Positions 6,860 through 14,752 of a stretch of DNA of 25,816 bases are shown piece by piece. A program made the position numbers and the translations under genes. Origin of the DNA: a virus; the IMG/VR virus record IMGVR_UViG_3300027736_001941, positions 1 to 25,816 of that record. One strand, given 5' to 3'. The notes under the pieces were generated by a model that ran no database searches, was not told where the DNA came from, and saw nothing but the letters and a program-made list of their open reading frames with translations. How positions within the stretch are numbered: position 1 is the stretch's first letter; each line of letters starts with the position of its first letter.

Positions 6860-8209
6860 ATGAAACTTGCACTTGTAATCTCTGCACTAGCAGTGGCTCT
6901 AACAGGTTGTGGCGGTGGTGGCTCAAGCACCAGCAGTTCAGGTAGTACATCTGTGTCCACTGCGGCATTAATGTCCAGTGTCAGCGCCGCAAGCACCAGC
7001 AGTCCTTTTATTCCCAGCCTGGCCACAGGCGATTTTAAAGGTGACGGTAGTACCTATGTAGTGCTTAGTGGTTGGATAGTTGGGACCACGGTTCCCAAGA
7101 TAAAGATATACAAACTTACCTCCACGGGCGCAACGGATGCAACCACTGATATACTAGGCAGTGATTTTGCATTAAGCGTACATTACCCTCAGGTTGCAGA
7201 TTTCAATCGAGATGGTATTGATGACATTTTCTTTCCTGGATTTACCGATGGCAATAACTCTACAGAATGGAATCAGTCAGTGGTGTTTATGAGTCGGTCC
7301 GGACAAAGTCATTTACAAGTAAATCTACCAGACCTAAATAGCAGTCACGGCAGTGCTATAATTGACCTCAATCAAGACGGTTGGTTAGATGTGGCTAATT
7401 CGGGTGGAGATTACTGGATCAATAATCAAGCAGGCGGGTTCTCATATCGAGCACATGACACTATGCAAACCTGGTCAGGTAGTGGGTTATGTTCCGGTGA
7501 TCTAGACAATTCAGGCACCACATCTATTGTGGTAGTTGATGTAGATACAGGCGTTACATTTTTTAACGATACTTGGATTTATAAACTTGATGGTAACCTA
7601 AAACCAGTTAAGGTAGCCACACTCCCTGTGCCCTATTTTGATCGATCTAGTACCACAACCGAAAGAAGTCATGACATAAGTTGTTTGGTAGGTGACTTAA
7701 ACGGCGATGGTAAATTGGATATTGTGGTGGTCAGTTACTTGAACAACACCGCAGTAACAGACGTATCGGGCCCTCAAAGCATGATGCAAATATACATGAA
7801 CCAAGGTAATCTAACGTTTACCGAAACAACAGATACCGCTATAACAGGTTACAATCAAAATACCTTGGCTAGTTATACTCCAAAATTGATTGACTTGAAT
7901 GGTGATGGCAAATTGGACATTTGGTTGATGAATACCAACAGTACTGTGAGTGCTAGTGGAACCGCCGAGAGTGCCAATCAAGCCTGGATCAACTCAGGAA
8001 CAGGTACATTTACCCAATCCAAACGCTCTTACCTAAATACTGTGATCCAGGCCTATAACTTGCTGAGTGGCAGTAATAGCAACACCGCAGGCATTATGAT
8101 TCCGGTCAAGATTGATGGAGTTTGGAACTTTGCTATCAGCAACTCGTGGAGCAATGGTGCCTTGACCCTGACCTATTTTGGATACGCCAAAAGTCAGTTG
8201 ACATTCTAA
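6860..8209 (+). CDS. Lipoprotein with FG-GAP/VCBS beta-propeller repeats
   Basis: 449 residues with an AAAGG Shine-Dalgarno. The signal MKLALVISALAVALTGC has a lipobox (LTGC, lipidated Cys17), followed by a Gly/Ser-rich linker. Six Asp-rich loops recur about every 45-65 residues: near 58-64 (GDFKGDG), 116-123 (FNRDGIDD), 169-177 (DLNQDGWLD), 214-225, 279-287 and 345-353 (both DLNGDGKLD). This is the calcium-binding D-x-[DN]-x-DG pattern of FG-GAP/integrin-alpha-like propeller blades. It should be lipid-anchored at the periplasmic or outer face of the host envelope. Such repeats mediate adhesion or protein binding. A role in host-surface change or superinfection exclusion is inference. Ser/Thr-rich, unlike its phage neighbours. 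Confidence 0.85.
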   Translation: MKLALVISALAVALTGCGGGGSSTSSSGSTSVSTAALMSSVSAASTSSPFIPSLATGDFKGDGSTYVVLSGWIVGTTVPKIKIYKLTSTGATDATTDILGSDFALSVHYPQVADFNRDGIDDIFFPGFTDGNNSTEWNQSVVFMSRSGQSHLQVNLPDLNSSHGSAIIDLNQDGWLDVANSGGDYWINNQAGGFSYRAHDTMQTWSGSGLCSGDLDNSGTTSIVVVDVDTGVTFFNDTWIYKLDGNLKPVKVATLPVPYFDRSSTTTERSHDISCLVGDLNGDGKLDIVVVSYLNNTAVTDVSGPQSMMQIYMNQGNLTFTETTDTAITGYNQNTLASYTPKLIDLNGDGKLDIWLMNTNSTVSASGTAESANQAWINSGTGTFTQSKRSYLNTVIQAYNLLSGSNSNTAGIMIPVKIDGVWNFAISNSWSNGALTLTYFGYAKSQLTF

Positions 8210-8226
8210 TCAAAATACTGTATAAT
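8198..8226 (+). promoter_or_regulatory. Consensus sigma70 promoter, leaderless layout
   Basis: TTGACA at 8198-8203 and TATAAT at 8221-8226 with a 17-base spacer. The next ATG (8233) is exactly seven bases after the -10 box, at the expected transcription start. Confidence 0.88.
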
Positions 8227-8232
8227 TTACGC

Positions 8233-8466
8233 ATGAGCAATCAACCTAAATCAGCAAAAGGCCTACGTGGCCATATTATTGACAGTTTTGACGGCAACTA
8301 CTACTTTCGAGTGTATGATGCAAATTACAACTTCACAGATTATGACTTGCGTCACTGTGATTTGACTGTTATAATCGATGACGAAGATGCATACTTGTAC
8401 GAAGACGAATTTAGTGCAACACTAGATCACGCTCCTGTAACACTAGGAATAAAAGATGATACTTGA
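8233..8466 (+). CDS. Conserved small acidic phage protein
   Basis: 77 residues: MSNQPKSAKGLRGHIIDSF, then GNYYFRVYDANYNFTDYDL and DEDAYLYEDE. The reading frame extends upstream into the lipoprotein gene, but the promoter sets the start at 8233. There is no Shine-Dalgarno and the ATG coincides with the predicted +1, so translation is probably leaderless. The 'GLRGHIIDS..G.YYFRVYD' pattern resembles a small conserved protein of T4-like aquatic phages of unknown function. The C-terminus overlaps the next small gene. Confidence 0.7.
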   Translation: MSNQPKSAKGLRGHIIDSFDGNYYFRVYDANYNFTDYDLRHCDLTVIIDDEDAYLYEDEFSATLDHAPVTLGIKDDT

Positions 8467-8575
8467 AATATTTTTATACGGGTTTATCACAGCGTTTGGT
8501 TGGTGGAGTGCCACACACTATGTTATTGAGCCTTACTTTCCACCACCTATTGAAAAGAAAGTGGAACAAAAGTGA
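8456..8575 (+). CDS. Small single-pass membrane protein
   Basis: 39 residues, overlapping the previous gene by 11 bases and the next by GTGA. The sequence begins MILEIFLYGFITAFGWWSAT, forming one hydrophobic segment, then YVIEPYFPPPIEKKVEQK, a Pro-rich and charged cytoplasmic-like tail. The 'GWW.ATHYVIEPY' pattern resembles very small conserved membrane proteins of T4-like aquatic phages (from memory). Its function is unknown. Confidence 0.62.
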   Translation: MILEIFLYGFITAFGWWSATHYVIEPYFPPPIEKKVEQK

Positions 8576-9030
8576 AAAAAATCTACTACGAAAAACGTGG
8601 TCGCAGGTATGTGCCTGTAGCCGAAAACGATTACGACATGTTTGATGCCATGCCAAAAGGATCGCACCTTGTGATGTGTTACCCTGGTGGGCAGAGCAAA
8701 CGCTACAACATCAATCCCAACCATGCGGCCTTGCTTGCGGCCAGTCGTGTGGCCGAGTTTGCCATGTGCGATGCTCTGCGCAAGACCAGCGAAGTACAGC
8801 CAAGTCGTACTCCTCTTACACCTGAGCAAATGGCGGCTTGGAATCATTTGATTGAAGTGTTTGGTGAAGATGCTAGATCTTTATCTCGGGCCAGTGCCCA
8901 TGATATTGCCCAAGCAGGATTGAAAGCATTGCAAGCAGAAGCAGATCGATTAATGAAACACGAGAGTGTACGACATGCATACGAACAATTCCTGTTGGTA
9001 TGCGAATTAACCAAGAAGGAAAATGCATAA
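8572..9030 (+). CDS. Phage hypothetical protein, GTG start
   Basis: 152 residues. The first possible start is GTG at 8572, overlapping the previous stop (GTGA), which supports coupled translation. The N-terminus KKIYYEKRGRRYVPVAEND is basic and strand-like. After residue 50 it is Ala-rich and helical (HAALLAASRVAEFAMCDALR, then AHDIAQAGLKALQAEADRL). No catalytic motif or membrane segment is evident. I do not recognise a named family. Confidence 0.65.
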   Translation: MKKIYYEKRGRRYVPVAENDYDMFDAMPKGSHLVMCYPGGQSKRYNINPNHAALLAASRVAEFAMCDALRKTSEVQPSRTPLTPEQMAAWNHLIEVFGEDARSLSRASAHDIAQAGLKALQAEADRLMKHESVRHAYEQFLLVCELTKKENA

Positions 9031-9155
9031 TGCATATCTCATCCAGGAATCTTGAAATACAGTTACCATGGGAACCAGGACTGCTGGAATGGTTACAACA
9101 ACATTATCCTGCTTCGGGATATTTTTTAATAGAGGATTATCATGGCCACCATTGA
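9030..9155 (+). CDS. Possible small protein, 41 residues
   Basis: The ATG overlaps the previous stop (TAATG) and the ORF ends 14 bases inside the next gene. The sequence MHISSRNLEIQLPWEPGLLE... ends GYFLIEDYHGHH. AAGGAAAA lies upstream within the previous gene. Gene chaining and the overlap pattern typical of this region support it. No family recognised. Confidence 0.45.
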   Translation: MHISSRNLEIQLPWEPGLLEWLQQHYPASGYFLIEDYHGHH

Positions 9156-10350
9156 AGAACAAGAAAAACTCATTGAAGTTTTGAAATTTACTCCAAGAAC
9201 CTACAAGATTAGCATGTGGGGTTATGGTGGCGAAAAAGTCATGGGCACAGTAGACCGTGCGGTCTGGGATTACTGTATGGAGAACCAAGTCAACTTGTCT
9301 GAAATTGCCTGGAGCGATGAAGACACGGTTCGAGATGATATGAATCTCGATATAGACCGGCTACCATTCCCACCAGGTTCGTGGTACGAATGCGATGATA
9401 TGGCACATGTCCATGGTGTTAGCCGTAGTGCTGGTACACTACAGATTGAAGATGAAAATGGTACGGTAGTATTTGAACGTTCATTGGAAGATTGCGATGG
9501 TGGCAGTGACGACAGCCCTGAATGGTCATGTGGCGATGAAGCATGGATTGGTAGTAAACCTGTGGGTACTGTGGTATTTGTTGGTTGTAGTAATGAAAAA
9601 GGCACATTCTTTGAAGGCGAGATTGAACTTACTGCACCGTTTGACATTACTAAACTAACATTAAGTTATGACGAAATTGACGGTGAAGAACTAGTCAACA
9701 GCGTGACTTATGACGGTGAAGACATTGAAAACTGGGGTGGCAGCACAGACGGTAAGAGTAGCGACTTTGGCATGTATCTTGTGAAAGACAGCAACACCTG
9801 GGAAACTTATAGCCCAGAAGAAAAAGACTGGGGCCATCCTCCACACGGTTCTAGTCCCAGCACTTGGGAACGGTCTGAAACATTTAAGTTTAAGAAAGTC
9901 AAACCCACACTCCCTGGCTATTACAGTTGTACATGGCGACACTCTGGCACAACATATGGCACAGCATACTGGGATGGCTCACAGTTTGGCGAGTGGGAAT
10001 ATGGTAAATTTAATCCTATCACAGGAGAGATTGTTACTTGGTCAGGGTATAACTGGGACACTAGTTCGTGGGTTAATCAACCACCCGAGCCTGTAGATGT
10101 TGCTTGTGATAATAAAAAATGCGGATGGGTAGGCAAGAGTGAAGATCGTCGTACCGACGATGACTACAACGATCACTGCCCTGCTTGTGATGGCACAGAG
10201 TTTACTTGGATTGACTATGATCCAGACTCAGCAGTTGGACGCAAGAATCGTGCTAAGTACTGTGAAGAGTGGGATCCAGCGGCGGCATTAGATCGAATCG
10301 TAGCATCAGCAGATGAAGAACCGGCCAAGTGGCCAATCACCAGACCTTAA
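9142..10350 (+). CDS. Large acidic phage protein with C-terminal zinc ribbon
   Basis: 402 residues, strongly acidic and rich in Trp, Gly, Ser and Thr. Residues about 1-60 are helical (EEQEKLIEVLKF). The middle is beta-rich, with a Trp/Gly repeat style (EKDWGHPPHGSS, AYWDGSQFGEWEYGKF, WSGYNWDTSSW). Around residues 322-350, CDNKKCGWVG followed by HCPACDG gives a four-Cys zinc ribbon. I associate this layout with conserved uncharacterised proteins of T4-like cyanophages. Placement before BI-1 and another conserved acidic protein suggests one operon. A weak GAGG Shine-Dalgarno precedes it. Confidence 0.68.
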   Translation: MATIEEQEKLIEVLKFTPRTYKISMWGYGGEKVMGTVDRAVWDYCMENQVNLSEIAWSDEDTVRDDMNLDIDRLPFPPGSWYECDDMAHVHGVSRSAGTLQIEDENGTVVFERSLEDCDGGSDDSPEWSCGDEAWIGSKPVGTVVFVGCSNEKGTFFEGEIELTAPFDITKLTLSYDEIDGEELVNSVTYDGEDIENWGGSTDGKSSDFGMYLVKDSNTWETYSPEEKDWGHPPHGSSPSTWERSETFKFKKVKPTLPGYYSCTWRHSGTTYGTAYWDGSQFGEWEYGKFNPITGEIVTWSGYNWDTSSWVNQPPEPVDVACDNKKCGWVGKSEDRRTDDDYNDHCPACDGTEFTWIDYDPDSAVGRKNRAKYCEEWDPAAALDRIVASADEEPAKWPITRP

Positions 10351-10361
10351 AGGAGAAAACT

Positions 10362-11051
10362 ATGAATGATACACTTATATTTGATAACGAACAATACCGT
10401 TCAGCAGAACAAATCAACTCGGCTATGGGTCGTGTTTACGGACACATGAGTCTGGCAGTGATCGTGAGTATGCTGATCAGTTACTGGGTAGGCACCACAC
10501 CAGAGTTGCTACAGTTCTTTTTTACTGGCGTAATGAAATGGATTGTGATCTTTGCACCTTTGGCAGCCATATTTGGTGTGAGCATGGTGCTAGGTAACAA
10601 TCCAAGTAAACCAGTAGCCCAGTTATGCCTACATGGCTTTGCGGCCCTGATGGGCCTGAGTTTCTCAATGATCTTTGCTGTGTTTGCCATGGGATCAATT
10701 GTTAGTGCGTTTATGGGTGCGGCCATCTTGTTCGCGGTCATGAGTGGCTATGGCTACTTTACCAAGCGCAGTTTAGATAGTGTTGGTAAGTTTATGTTTG
10801 TGGGTTTGATCGCCATCTGTATTGCCAGTATTGTGAACATCTTTATTGGCAGCACCGTGATGCAGATGGTGATCTCCGCCTTGGCTATCATTATCTTCTT
10901 GGGCCTTACTGCCTATGACACACAACAAATCCGTGAAGAACTCATGTATGAAACCAGTGATGCCGCAGAAGTGCGTGGTGCGCTAACTTTATACATGGAC
11001 TTTATCAACTTGTTCTTGAACTTGTTACAACTGTTTGGAGATAGGAAATAA
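10362..11051 (+). CDS. Bax inhibitor-1 (YccA/YbhL-like) membrane protein
   Basis: 229 residues from the ATG at 10362, which has an AAAGGAG Shine-Dalgarno immediately upstream; an in-frame ATG at 10329 lies inside the previous gene. About seven transmembrane helices begin near residue 30. The C-terminal part GLTAYDTQQIRE, with following Asp residues, matches the conserved BI-1 C-terminal signature. Bacterial BI-1 proteins include YccA, which binds and restrains the FtsH protease; eukaryotic ones are calcium leak channels (family knowledge). In this genome it lies upstream of ClpX, ClpS and Hsp20, so control of host membrane proteolysis or lysis timing is a reasonable inference. Confidence 0.92.
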   Translation: MNDTLIFDNEQYRSAEQINSAMGRVYGHMSLAVIVSMLISYWVGTTPELLQFFFTGVMKWIVIFAPLAAIFGVSMVLGNNPSKPVAQLCLHGFAALMGLSFSMIFAVFAMGSIVSAFMGAAILFAVMSGYGYFTKRSLDSVGKFMFVGLIAICIASIVNIFIGSTVMQMVISALAIIIFLGLTAYDTQQIREELMYETSDAAEVRGALTLYMDFINLFLNLLQLFGDRK

Positions 11052-11053
11052 TT

Positions 11054-11437
11054 ATGGCTACCTGGGTACTAACAACCACGGAAAAGAAAAACGTTGAAGA
11101 AATTGAATTTTGGAGCAAGGACGGAAAAACAATTAAACGTAGTACTGGATTTCGATGGGGCACAGTCTATTGTGAAAGCGATGAACGGCCTGATATTGAT
11201 TTGGCCAATCCCGAAGGCCTAGATGTATTCAATACTGACTATGACTTTGAACTTGACAATCTGGATGATGGTTGCTGGGTAGACGTTGAATATCCTGAAG
11301 ACATGAGCGAAGAAGAACAAGAACGCATGGATGAACTCTGGGAAGAAGAAGGTTACGATGCCTGGGAAGGCGAAGGCTGGTCAAACGATGACACAGAAAC
11401 TTGGTTTCATGGCCCACTAGATTTAGAACAACAATAA
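11054..11437 (+). CDS. Conserved very acidic phage protein
   Basis: 127 residues. It begins MATWVLTTTEKKNVEEIEFW, then RSTGFRWGTVYCES, and becomes extremely acidic (MSEEEQERMDELWEEEGYDAWEGEGW), ending DTETWFHGPLDLE. The N-terminal 'MATWV.TT..K..V.E.E....G..I.RSTGFRWGT' pattern is one I recall from T4-like cyanophages. Function unknown. The acidity could suggest DNA mimicry, but this is speculation. It follows BI-1 by two bases and ends just before a new promoter. Confidence 0.72.
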   Translation: MATWVLTTTEKKNVEEIEFWSKDGKTIKRSTGFRWGTVYCESDERPDIDLANPEGLDVFNTDYDFELDNLDDGCWVDVEYPEDMSEEEQERMDELWEEEGYDAWEGEGWSNDDTETWFHGPLDLEQQ

Positions 11438-11438
11438 G

Positions 11439-11468
11439 TTGACACCGCCACCACTCCCCATGTATAAT
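11439..11468 (+). promoter_or_regulatory. Sigma70 promoter for structured leader/ncRNA
   Basis: TTGACA at 11439-11444 and TATAAT at 11463-11468 with an 18-base spacer, placed directly after the preceding stop codon. Predicted start near 11475, so about 190 nt are transcribed before the next long ORF. Confidence 0.85.
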
Positions 11469-11474
11469 CACTAT

Positions 11475-11660
11475 GTGCATGGGCAAGGAGATGGTGGCGA
11501 TCTAATGGTATGAGCGGGGTGATTGAACGCCCGGGCCCGACATAACCGTGGCATGTGGATATAATGCCCACGAGGTTGAGACACTGTCCAAGATCTAGCA
11601 ATAGATCAAAACCGGCTGATACCCGGTGTATGCTACAGTTGGAATTCACAGTGAAAGGAA
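11475..11660 (+). ncRNA. Structured untranslated leader or small RNA (unknown class)
   Basis: This is the longest gap without a clear gene, and it is highly foldable. Helices found by eye: GGGTG 11517-11521 with CGCCC 11528-11532. AAC-CGTGG-CAT (11544-11554) with ATG-c-CCACG-ag-GTT (11564-11577). GATCTA 11592-11597 with TAGATC 11602-11607 closed by a GCAA (GNRA) tetraloop. ACCGG 11611-11615 with CCGGT 11623-11627. A closing CACTGT 11582-11587 with ACAGTG 11648-11653 embraces the last two. The closing helix ends right before the AAAGGAAG Shine-Dalgarno of the next gene, so it could be a riboswitch-like leader. Tiny ORFs (11473-11505 and 11511-11546) are present. No known RNA family was recognised. 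Confidence 0.55.
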
Positions 11661-11666
11661 GTTTAA

Positions 11667-11984
11667 ATGTCTGTTAAAATAGAAGCCTCTGATCTCATGC
11701 TTCCGTCCCTTGACTCTCTTAAAACAACGGCTTTGCCCATGCACAAATTATATTTTGAATTGTCAAGTGTAGACACATGGTACACTATCATGCGTGAAGC
11801 GCGAGCACAGTTCGGCAAAAACTGGCGTAGTCAGGCACACGTTAAACGACGATTAGAACACGCCAGCTTATGGCGATTAGGAGGAGCCACAGAACGTGTG
11901 TGGTTTGAAGTGCCTGATCCCAAGTTTGGCACCTGGATAGCAATTAAACATGCTGTGAGACAAGTGGAATCACCCGGTAAATAA
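11667..11984 (+). CDS. Phage hypothetical protein downstream of structured leader
   Basis: 105 residues with an AAAGGAAG Shine-Dalgarno. Mixed helix and strand: KLYFELSSVDTWYTIMREAR, FGKNWRSQAHVKRRL, then RVWFEVPDPKFGTWIAIKH. No membrane segment, Cys cluster or catalytic motif is seen. I do not recognise the family. It is preceded by the structured RNA region and followed after six bases by the membrane/coiled-coil gene, so it is probably the first gene of an operon running through bS21. Confidence 0.6.
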   Translation: MSVKIEASDLMLPSLDSLKTTALPMHKLYFELSSVDTWYTIMREARAQFGKNWRSQAHVKRRLEHASLWRLGGATERVWFEVPDPKFGTWIAIKHAVRQVESPGK

Positions 11985-11990
11985 TACTCT

Positions 11991-13544
11991 ATGATATTTG
12001 GTTTCAGCATTCTAGTCACAGCAATCTTGCTCAGTTGCGTGGCCGCTTATTACTCTGTAGCAGGTTTAACAGCCATTTTTAGTGCGGCAACCATTCCTGT
12101 TATCATCATGGGCGGTAGTCTTGAACTTGGTAAGATTGTGGCCACTGTATGGTTGCACAACAATTGGAAACGTGCTGGAATTTTATTCAAAGCATATCTA
12201 GTGCCGGCGGTGGCATTCCTGATGCTGTTGACATCGATGGGAATTTTTGGCTATCTTTCAAAAGCACACAGTGATCAAAGTTTAGTAAGTGGTGATAGTA
12301 TGGCCCGGGTTGCCATCTACGATGAAAAAATTCGAATCTCAAAGGACAACATTGATGCGAACCGGAAGGCGCTTAAACAAATGGATGAGGCTGTGGACCA
12401 AGTTATGGGTCGAAGCAGTGATGAAAAAGGTGCCGACAAGGCTGTTGCAGTTAGACGTTCCCAACAAAAAGAACGTGTCAGACTTCAATCCGAGATCCAA
12501 GCCGAACAGAAAACTATTACCGCCCTTGGCGAAGAGGCCGCACCATTACGGGCCGAATTCCGTAAGGTGGAAAGTGAAGTAGGACCAATCAAGTATATTG
12601 CGGCCCTGGTCTATGGCGACAACCCTGATTCAAATGTATTAGAACGTGCTGTACGTTTAGTAATCATTATGATTGTGTTGGTGTTTGACCCACTGGCCTT
12701 GACTTTGATTCTAGCCGCCAACAAACAATTTCAATGGGCTAGAGAAGGCACTGGTGGCTTTGTACATGATGAGCCCCGGTACGAGCCCGATGATGGTCCA
12801 TTGACTGAAGATCAAATTGAACAATTAAAAGAATCAGTGCCAGAACCACCTGATGATCCTATACCATGCTACAAGTGTGGTACACCTCTAGTAGATGCAC
12901 CGGGCATTGGCCTGTTCTGTCCCAACAAAGAATGTGATGTTATAGACAATGTCAACGGCGGTGACCCTATTAAGTTCACAGTACCAGTCAAGTACCAGTT
13001 TATAGATGAACACCACGAACCTGATCACGAACCTGATCTTCATGTGTACGATGATGAACGTCTAGTATCAAAGTTTGACAAGATGCAAGATATTGAGCCG
13101 CCTAACGAAGAACTTGGGGATGATGACGATGATGAGATTAAGGTTGCTGTTAAAAAATGGAAGGCAGCCAATCCCGATGATACAATAAAAAATCAACGTT
13201 ACAAATACATGCGTGGAGAAATTGCTGAATTGCCTTGGATGGGCCTAGTAGCAGACAATGTCAATGGTAGGGAAAGTCGTAGTGGGTTTGGTATCGGTTT
13301 TCCAGAAAATCCCAACAAAGGTGATACCTTTGTACGGGTAGATATTATGCCTAGTGTATTGTACAAATACAATGGATCCAACTGGATTGCGGTTGACAAA
13401 AATCTAAGTGACAGTTATACTTACGACTCGGCTTATATTGAGCACCTGATAGACAAAATAAGTACAGGTGAATACGACCCAGACTTGTTGAGTGATAGCG
13501 AACGTGAACAAGTGGCACATTACTTAGAAACAAAACAATCCTAA
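11991..13544 (+). CDS. Membrane and coiled-coil protein with cytoplasmic zinc ribbon
   Basis: 517 residues. Three hydrophobic segments lie at about 5-30, 31-55 and 68-90. A charged coiled coil at about 108-198 (YDEKIRISKDNIDANRKALK..., RSQQKERVRLQSEIQAEQK) is followed by another transmembrane segment at 220-243. The tail is acidic, with a zinc ribbon Cys293-x2-Cys296 ... Cys310-x4-Cys315, a DDDDD patch and an SGFGIGFPENPNKGDTFVR beta segment. Similar membrane/coiled-coil proteins occur in many T4-like aquatic phages without assigned function. The layout suggests an inner-membrane protein with a helical hairpin on one side. Its stop overlaps the clpX start (TAATG), so the two are coupled. Confidence 0.7.
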   Translation: MIFGFSILVTAILLSCVAAYYSVAGLTAIFSAATIPVIIMGGSLELGKIVATVWLHNNWKRAGILFKAYLVPAVAFLMLLTSMGIFGYLSKAHSDQSLVSGDSMARVAIYDEKIRISKDNIDANRKALKQMDEAVDQVMGRSSDEKGADKAVAVRRSQQKERVRLQSEIQAEQKTITALGEEAAPLRAEFRKVESEVGPIKYIAALVYGDNPDSNVLERAVRLVIIMIVLVFDPLALTLILAANKQFQWAREGTGGFVHDEPRYEPDDGPLTEDQIEQLKESVPEPPDDPIPCYKCGTPLVDAPGIGLFCPNKECDVIDNVNGGDPIKFTVPVKYQFIDEHHEPDHEPDLHVYDDERLVSKFDKMQDIEPPNEELGDDDDDEIKVAVKKWKAANPDDTIKNQRYKYMRGEIAELPWMGLVADNVNGRESRSGFGIGFPENPNKGDTFVRVDIMPSVLYKYNGSNWIAVDKNLSDSYTYDSAYIEHLIDKISTGEYDPDLLSDSEREQVAHYLETKQS

Positions 13545-14752
13545 TGAAACCTAACGATTCAATCAACACTTGTAGTTTTTGCGGTAAACACAAAGACGTA
13601 GTGGCCAAACTCATAGTAGGCGAACAAGTTGCAATCTGCAACGAGTGCGTGGAACTTTGTGAGACTTTGCTCCACGATGAGCATATTATCAAACCAACTG
13701 AGCCCATTGAACTTGATCCGTTGCTGATCAAAGAACATCTGGATCAATATGTAATTGGCCAAGATCGAGCCAAGCAGGTACTGAGTGTGGCAGTGGTAAA
13801 TCACTATAAACGTATCACTAATCCTAATCCCGAAGTGGAAGTTGAAAAATGTAATATTCTCATGCTTGGTCCTACGGGATCGGGCAAAACATTATTGGCT
13901 CGAACAGTGGCACGTTACTTGGATGTGCCGTTTGTGATTGCAGATGCCACAAGTCTAACTGAAGCAGGCTACGTAGGCGATGATGTGGAAAGTTTGATTT
14001 CTAGATTGTTTGCAGCCGCCGGCAGCGACATTGCTCGAACACAACGCGGAATTGTGTTCATTGACGAGATAGACAAAATTAGCCGTCGTAGCGAAAGTGC
14101 CAGTATCACCCGAGACGTGTCGGGCGAAGGCGTACAGCAGGCCTTGCTTAAATTGGTAGAAGGCACCAAGTGCAGGGTCACTCCCACTGGCAATCGCAAG
14201 CATCCGTCGGGAGAAATGATCGAAATCGACACTACCAACATCTTGTTTATTGCCGGTGGTGCGTTTGTGGGACTTGATACTGTGGTCAAGAATCGTGTGC
14301 GCGGCACCTCAATTGGGTTCAGCGCCCGGGTAAAAGACAACACCGAAACACATCTTGATCAGACCACACCTGAAGATTTAATCAAGTTTGGTATGATTCC
14401 GGAATTTGTGGGACGTTTCCCTAGTTGGGTGGCACTAAACGAACTCAACAAAGAAGATTTAATCCGTATTTTGTTGGATGTCAAACACAGTTATATACAA
14501 CAGTATAATTGGTTGTTTGGGCAGGATAAAGTAGAGTTAGAATTTTCACCTGAATCACTGGAAATGATTGCAGACCGTACTATTCTAAACAAAACTGGTG
14601 CTAGAGGATTGCATAGCGAACTAGAGCGAGTGCTATTGCCCCATATGTTCTATTTGGCCCGTTATCGTAGGGAAGGTATCAACCACGTGTTTATCGACGC
14701 AGATCAGGTAAATACTCCTACAGAATTAAAGGAAGCGAATGCAAAAGCTTAG
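13544..14752 (+). CDS. clpX: ClpX, ATP-dependent unfoldase
   Basis: 402 residues; E. coli ClpX is 424. It is complete: zinc-binding domain Cys10-x2-Cys13 and Cys32-x2-Cys35; Walker A GPTGSGKT 109-116; pore-1 loop GYVG 142-145; Walker B VFIDE 171-175; RKH loop 218-220; ClpP-docking IGF loop 257-259; Arg finger in FVGRF near 291; sensor-2 GARGL 352-356. With the IGF loop kept, it should dock host ClpP and deliver substrates, since no clpP is seen in the window. The start overlaps the previous stop (TAATG), and the end overlaps the bS21 gene by 14 bases. Divergence from the host copy may change adaptor or tag choice (inference). Confidence 0.97.
   Translation: MKPNDSINTCSFCGKHKDVVAKLIVGEQVAICNECVELCETLLHDEHIIKPTEPIELDPLLIKEHLDQYVIGQDRAKQVLSVAVVNHYKRITNPNPEVEVEKCNILMLGPTGSGKTLLARTVARYLDVPFVIADATSLTEAGYVGDDVESLISRLFAAAGSDIARTQRGIVFIDEIDKISRRSESASITRDVSGEGVQQALLKLVEGTKCRVTPTGNRKHPSGEMIEIDTTNILFIAGGAFVGLDTVVKNRVRGTSIGFSARVKDNTETHLDQTTPEDLIKFGMIPEFVGRFPSWVALNELNKEDLIRILLDVKHSYIQQYNWLFGQDKVELEFSPESLEMIADRTILNKTGARGLHSELERVLLPHMFYLARYRREGINHVFIDADQVNTPTELKEANAKA

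Noticed and set aside
9270-9647. Long minus-strand ORF opposite the zinc-ribbon protein gene
   Set aside because: Shadow of the plus-strand coding frame, with no Shine-Dalgarno and Ser/Pro-rich random composition.
10329-10361. Longer start for the BI-1 protein
   Set aside because: It lies within the previous gene and lacks a Shine-Dalgarno, while 10362 has AAAGGAG directly upstream.
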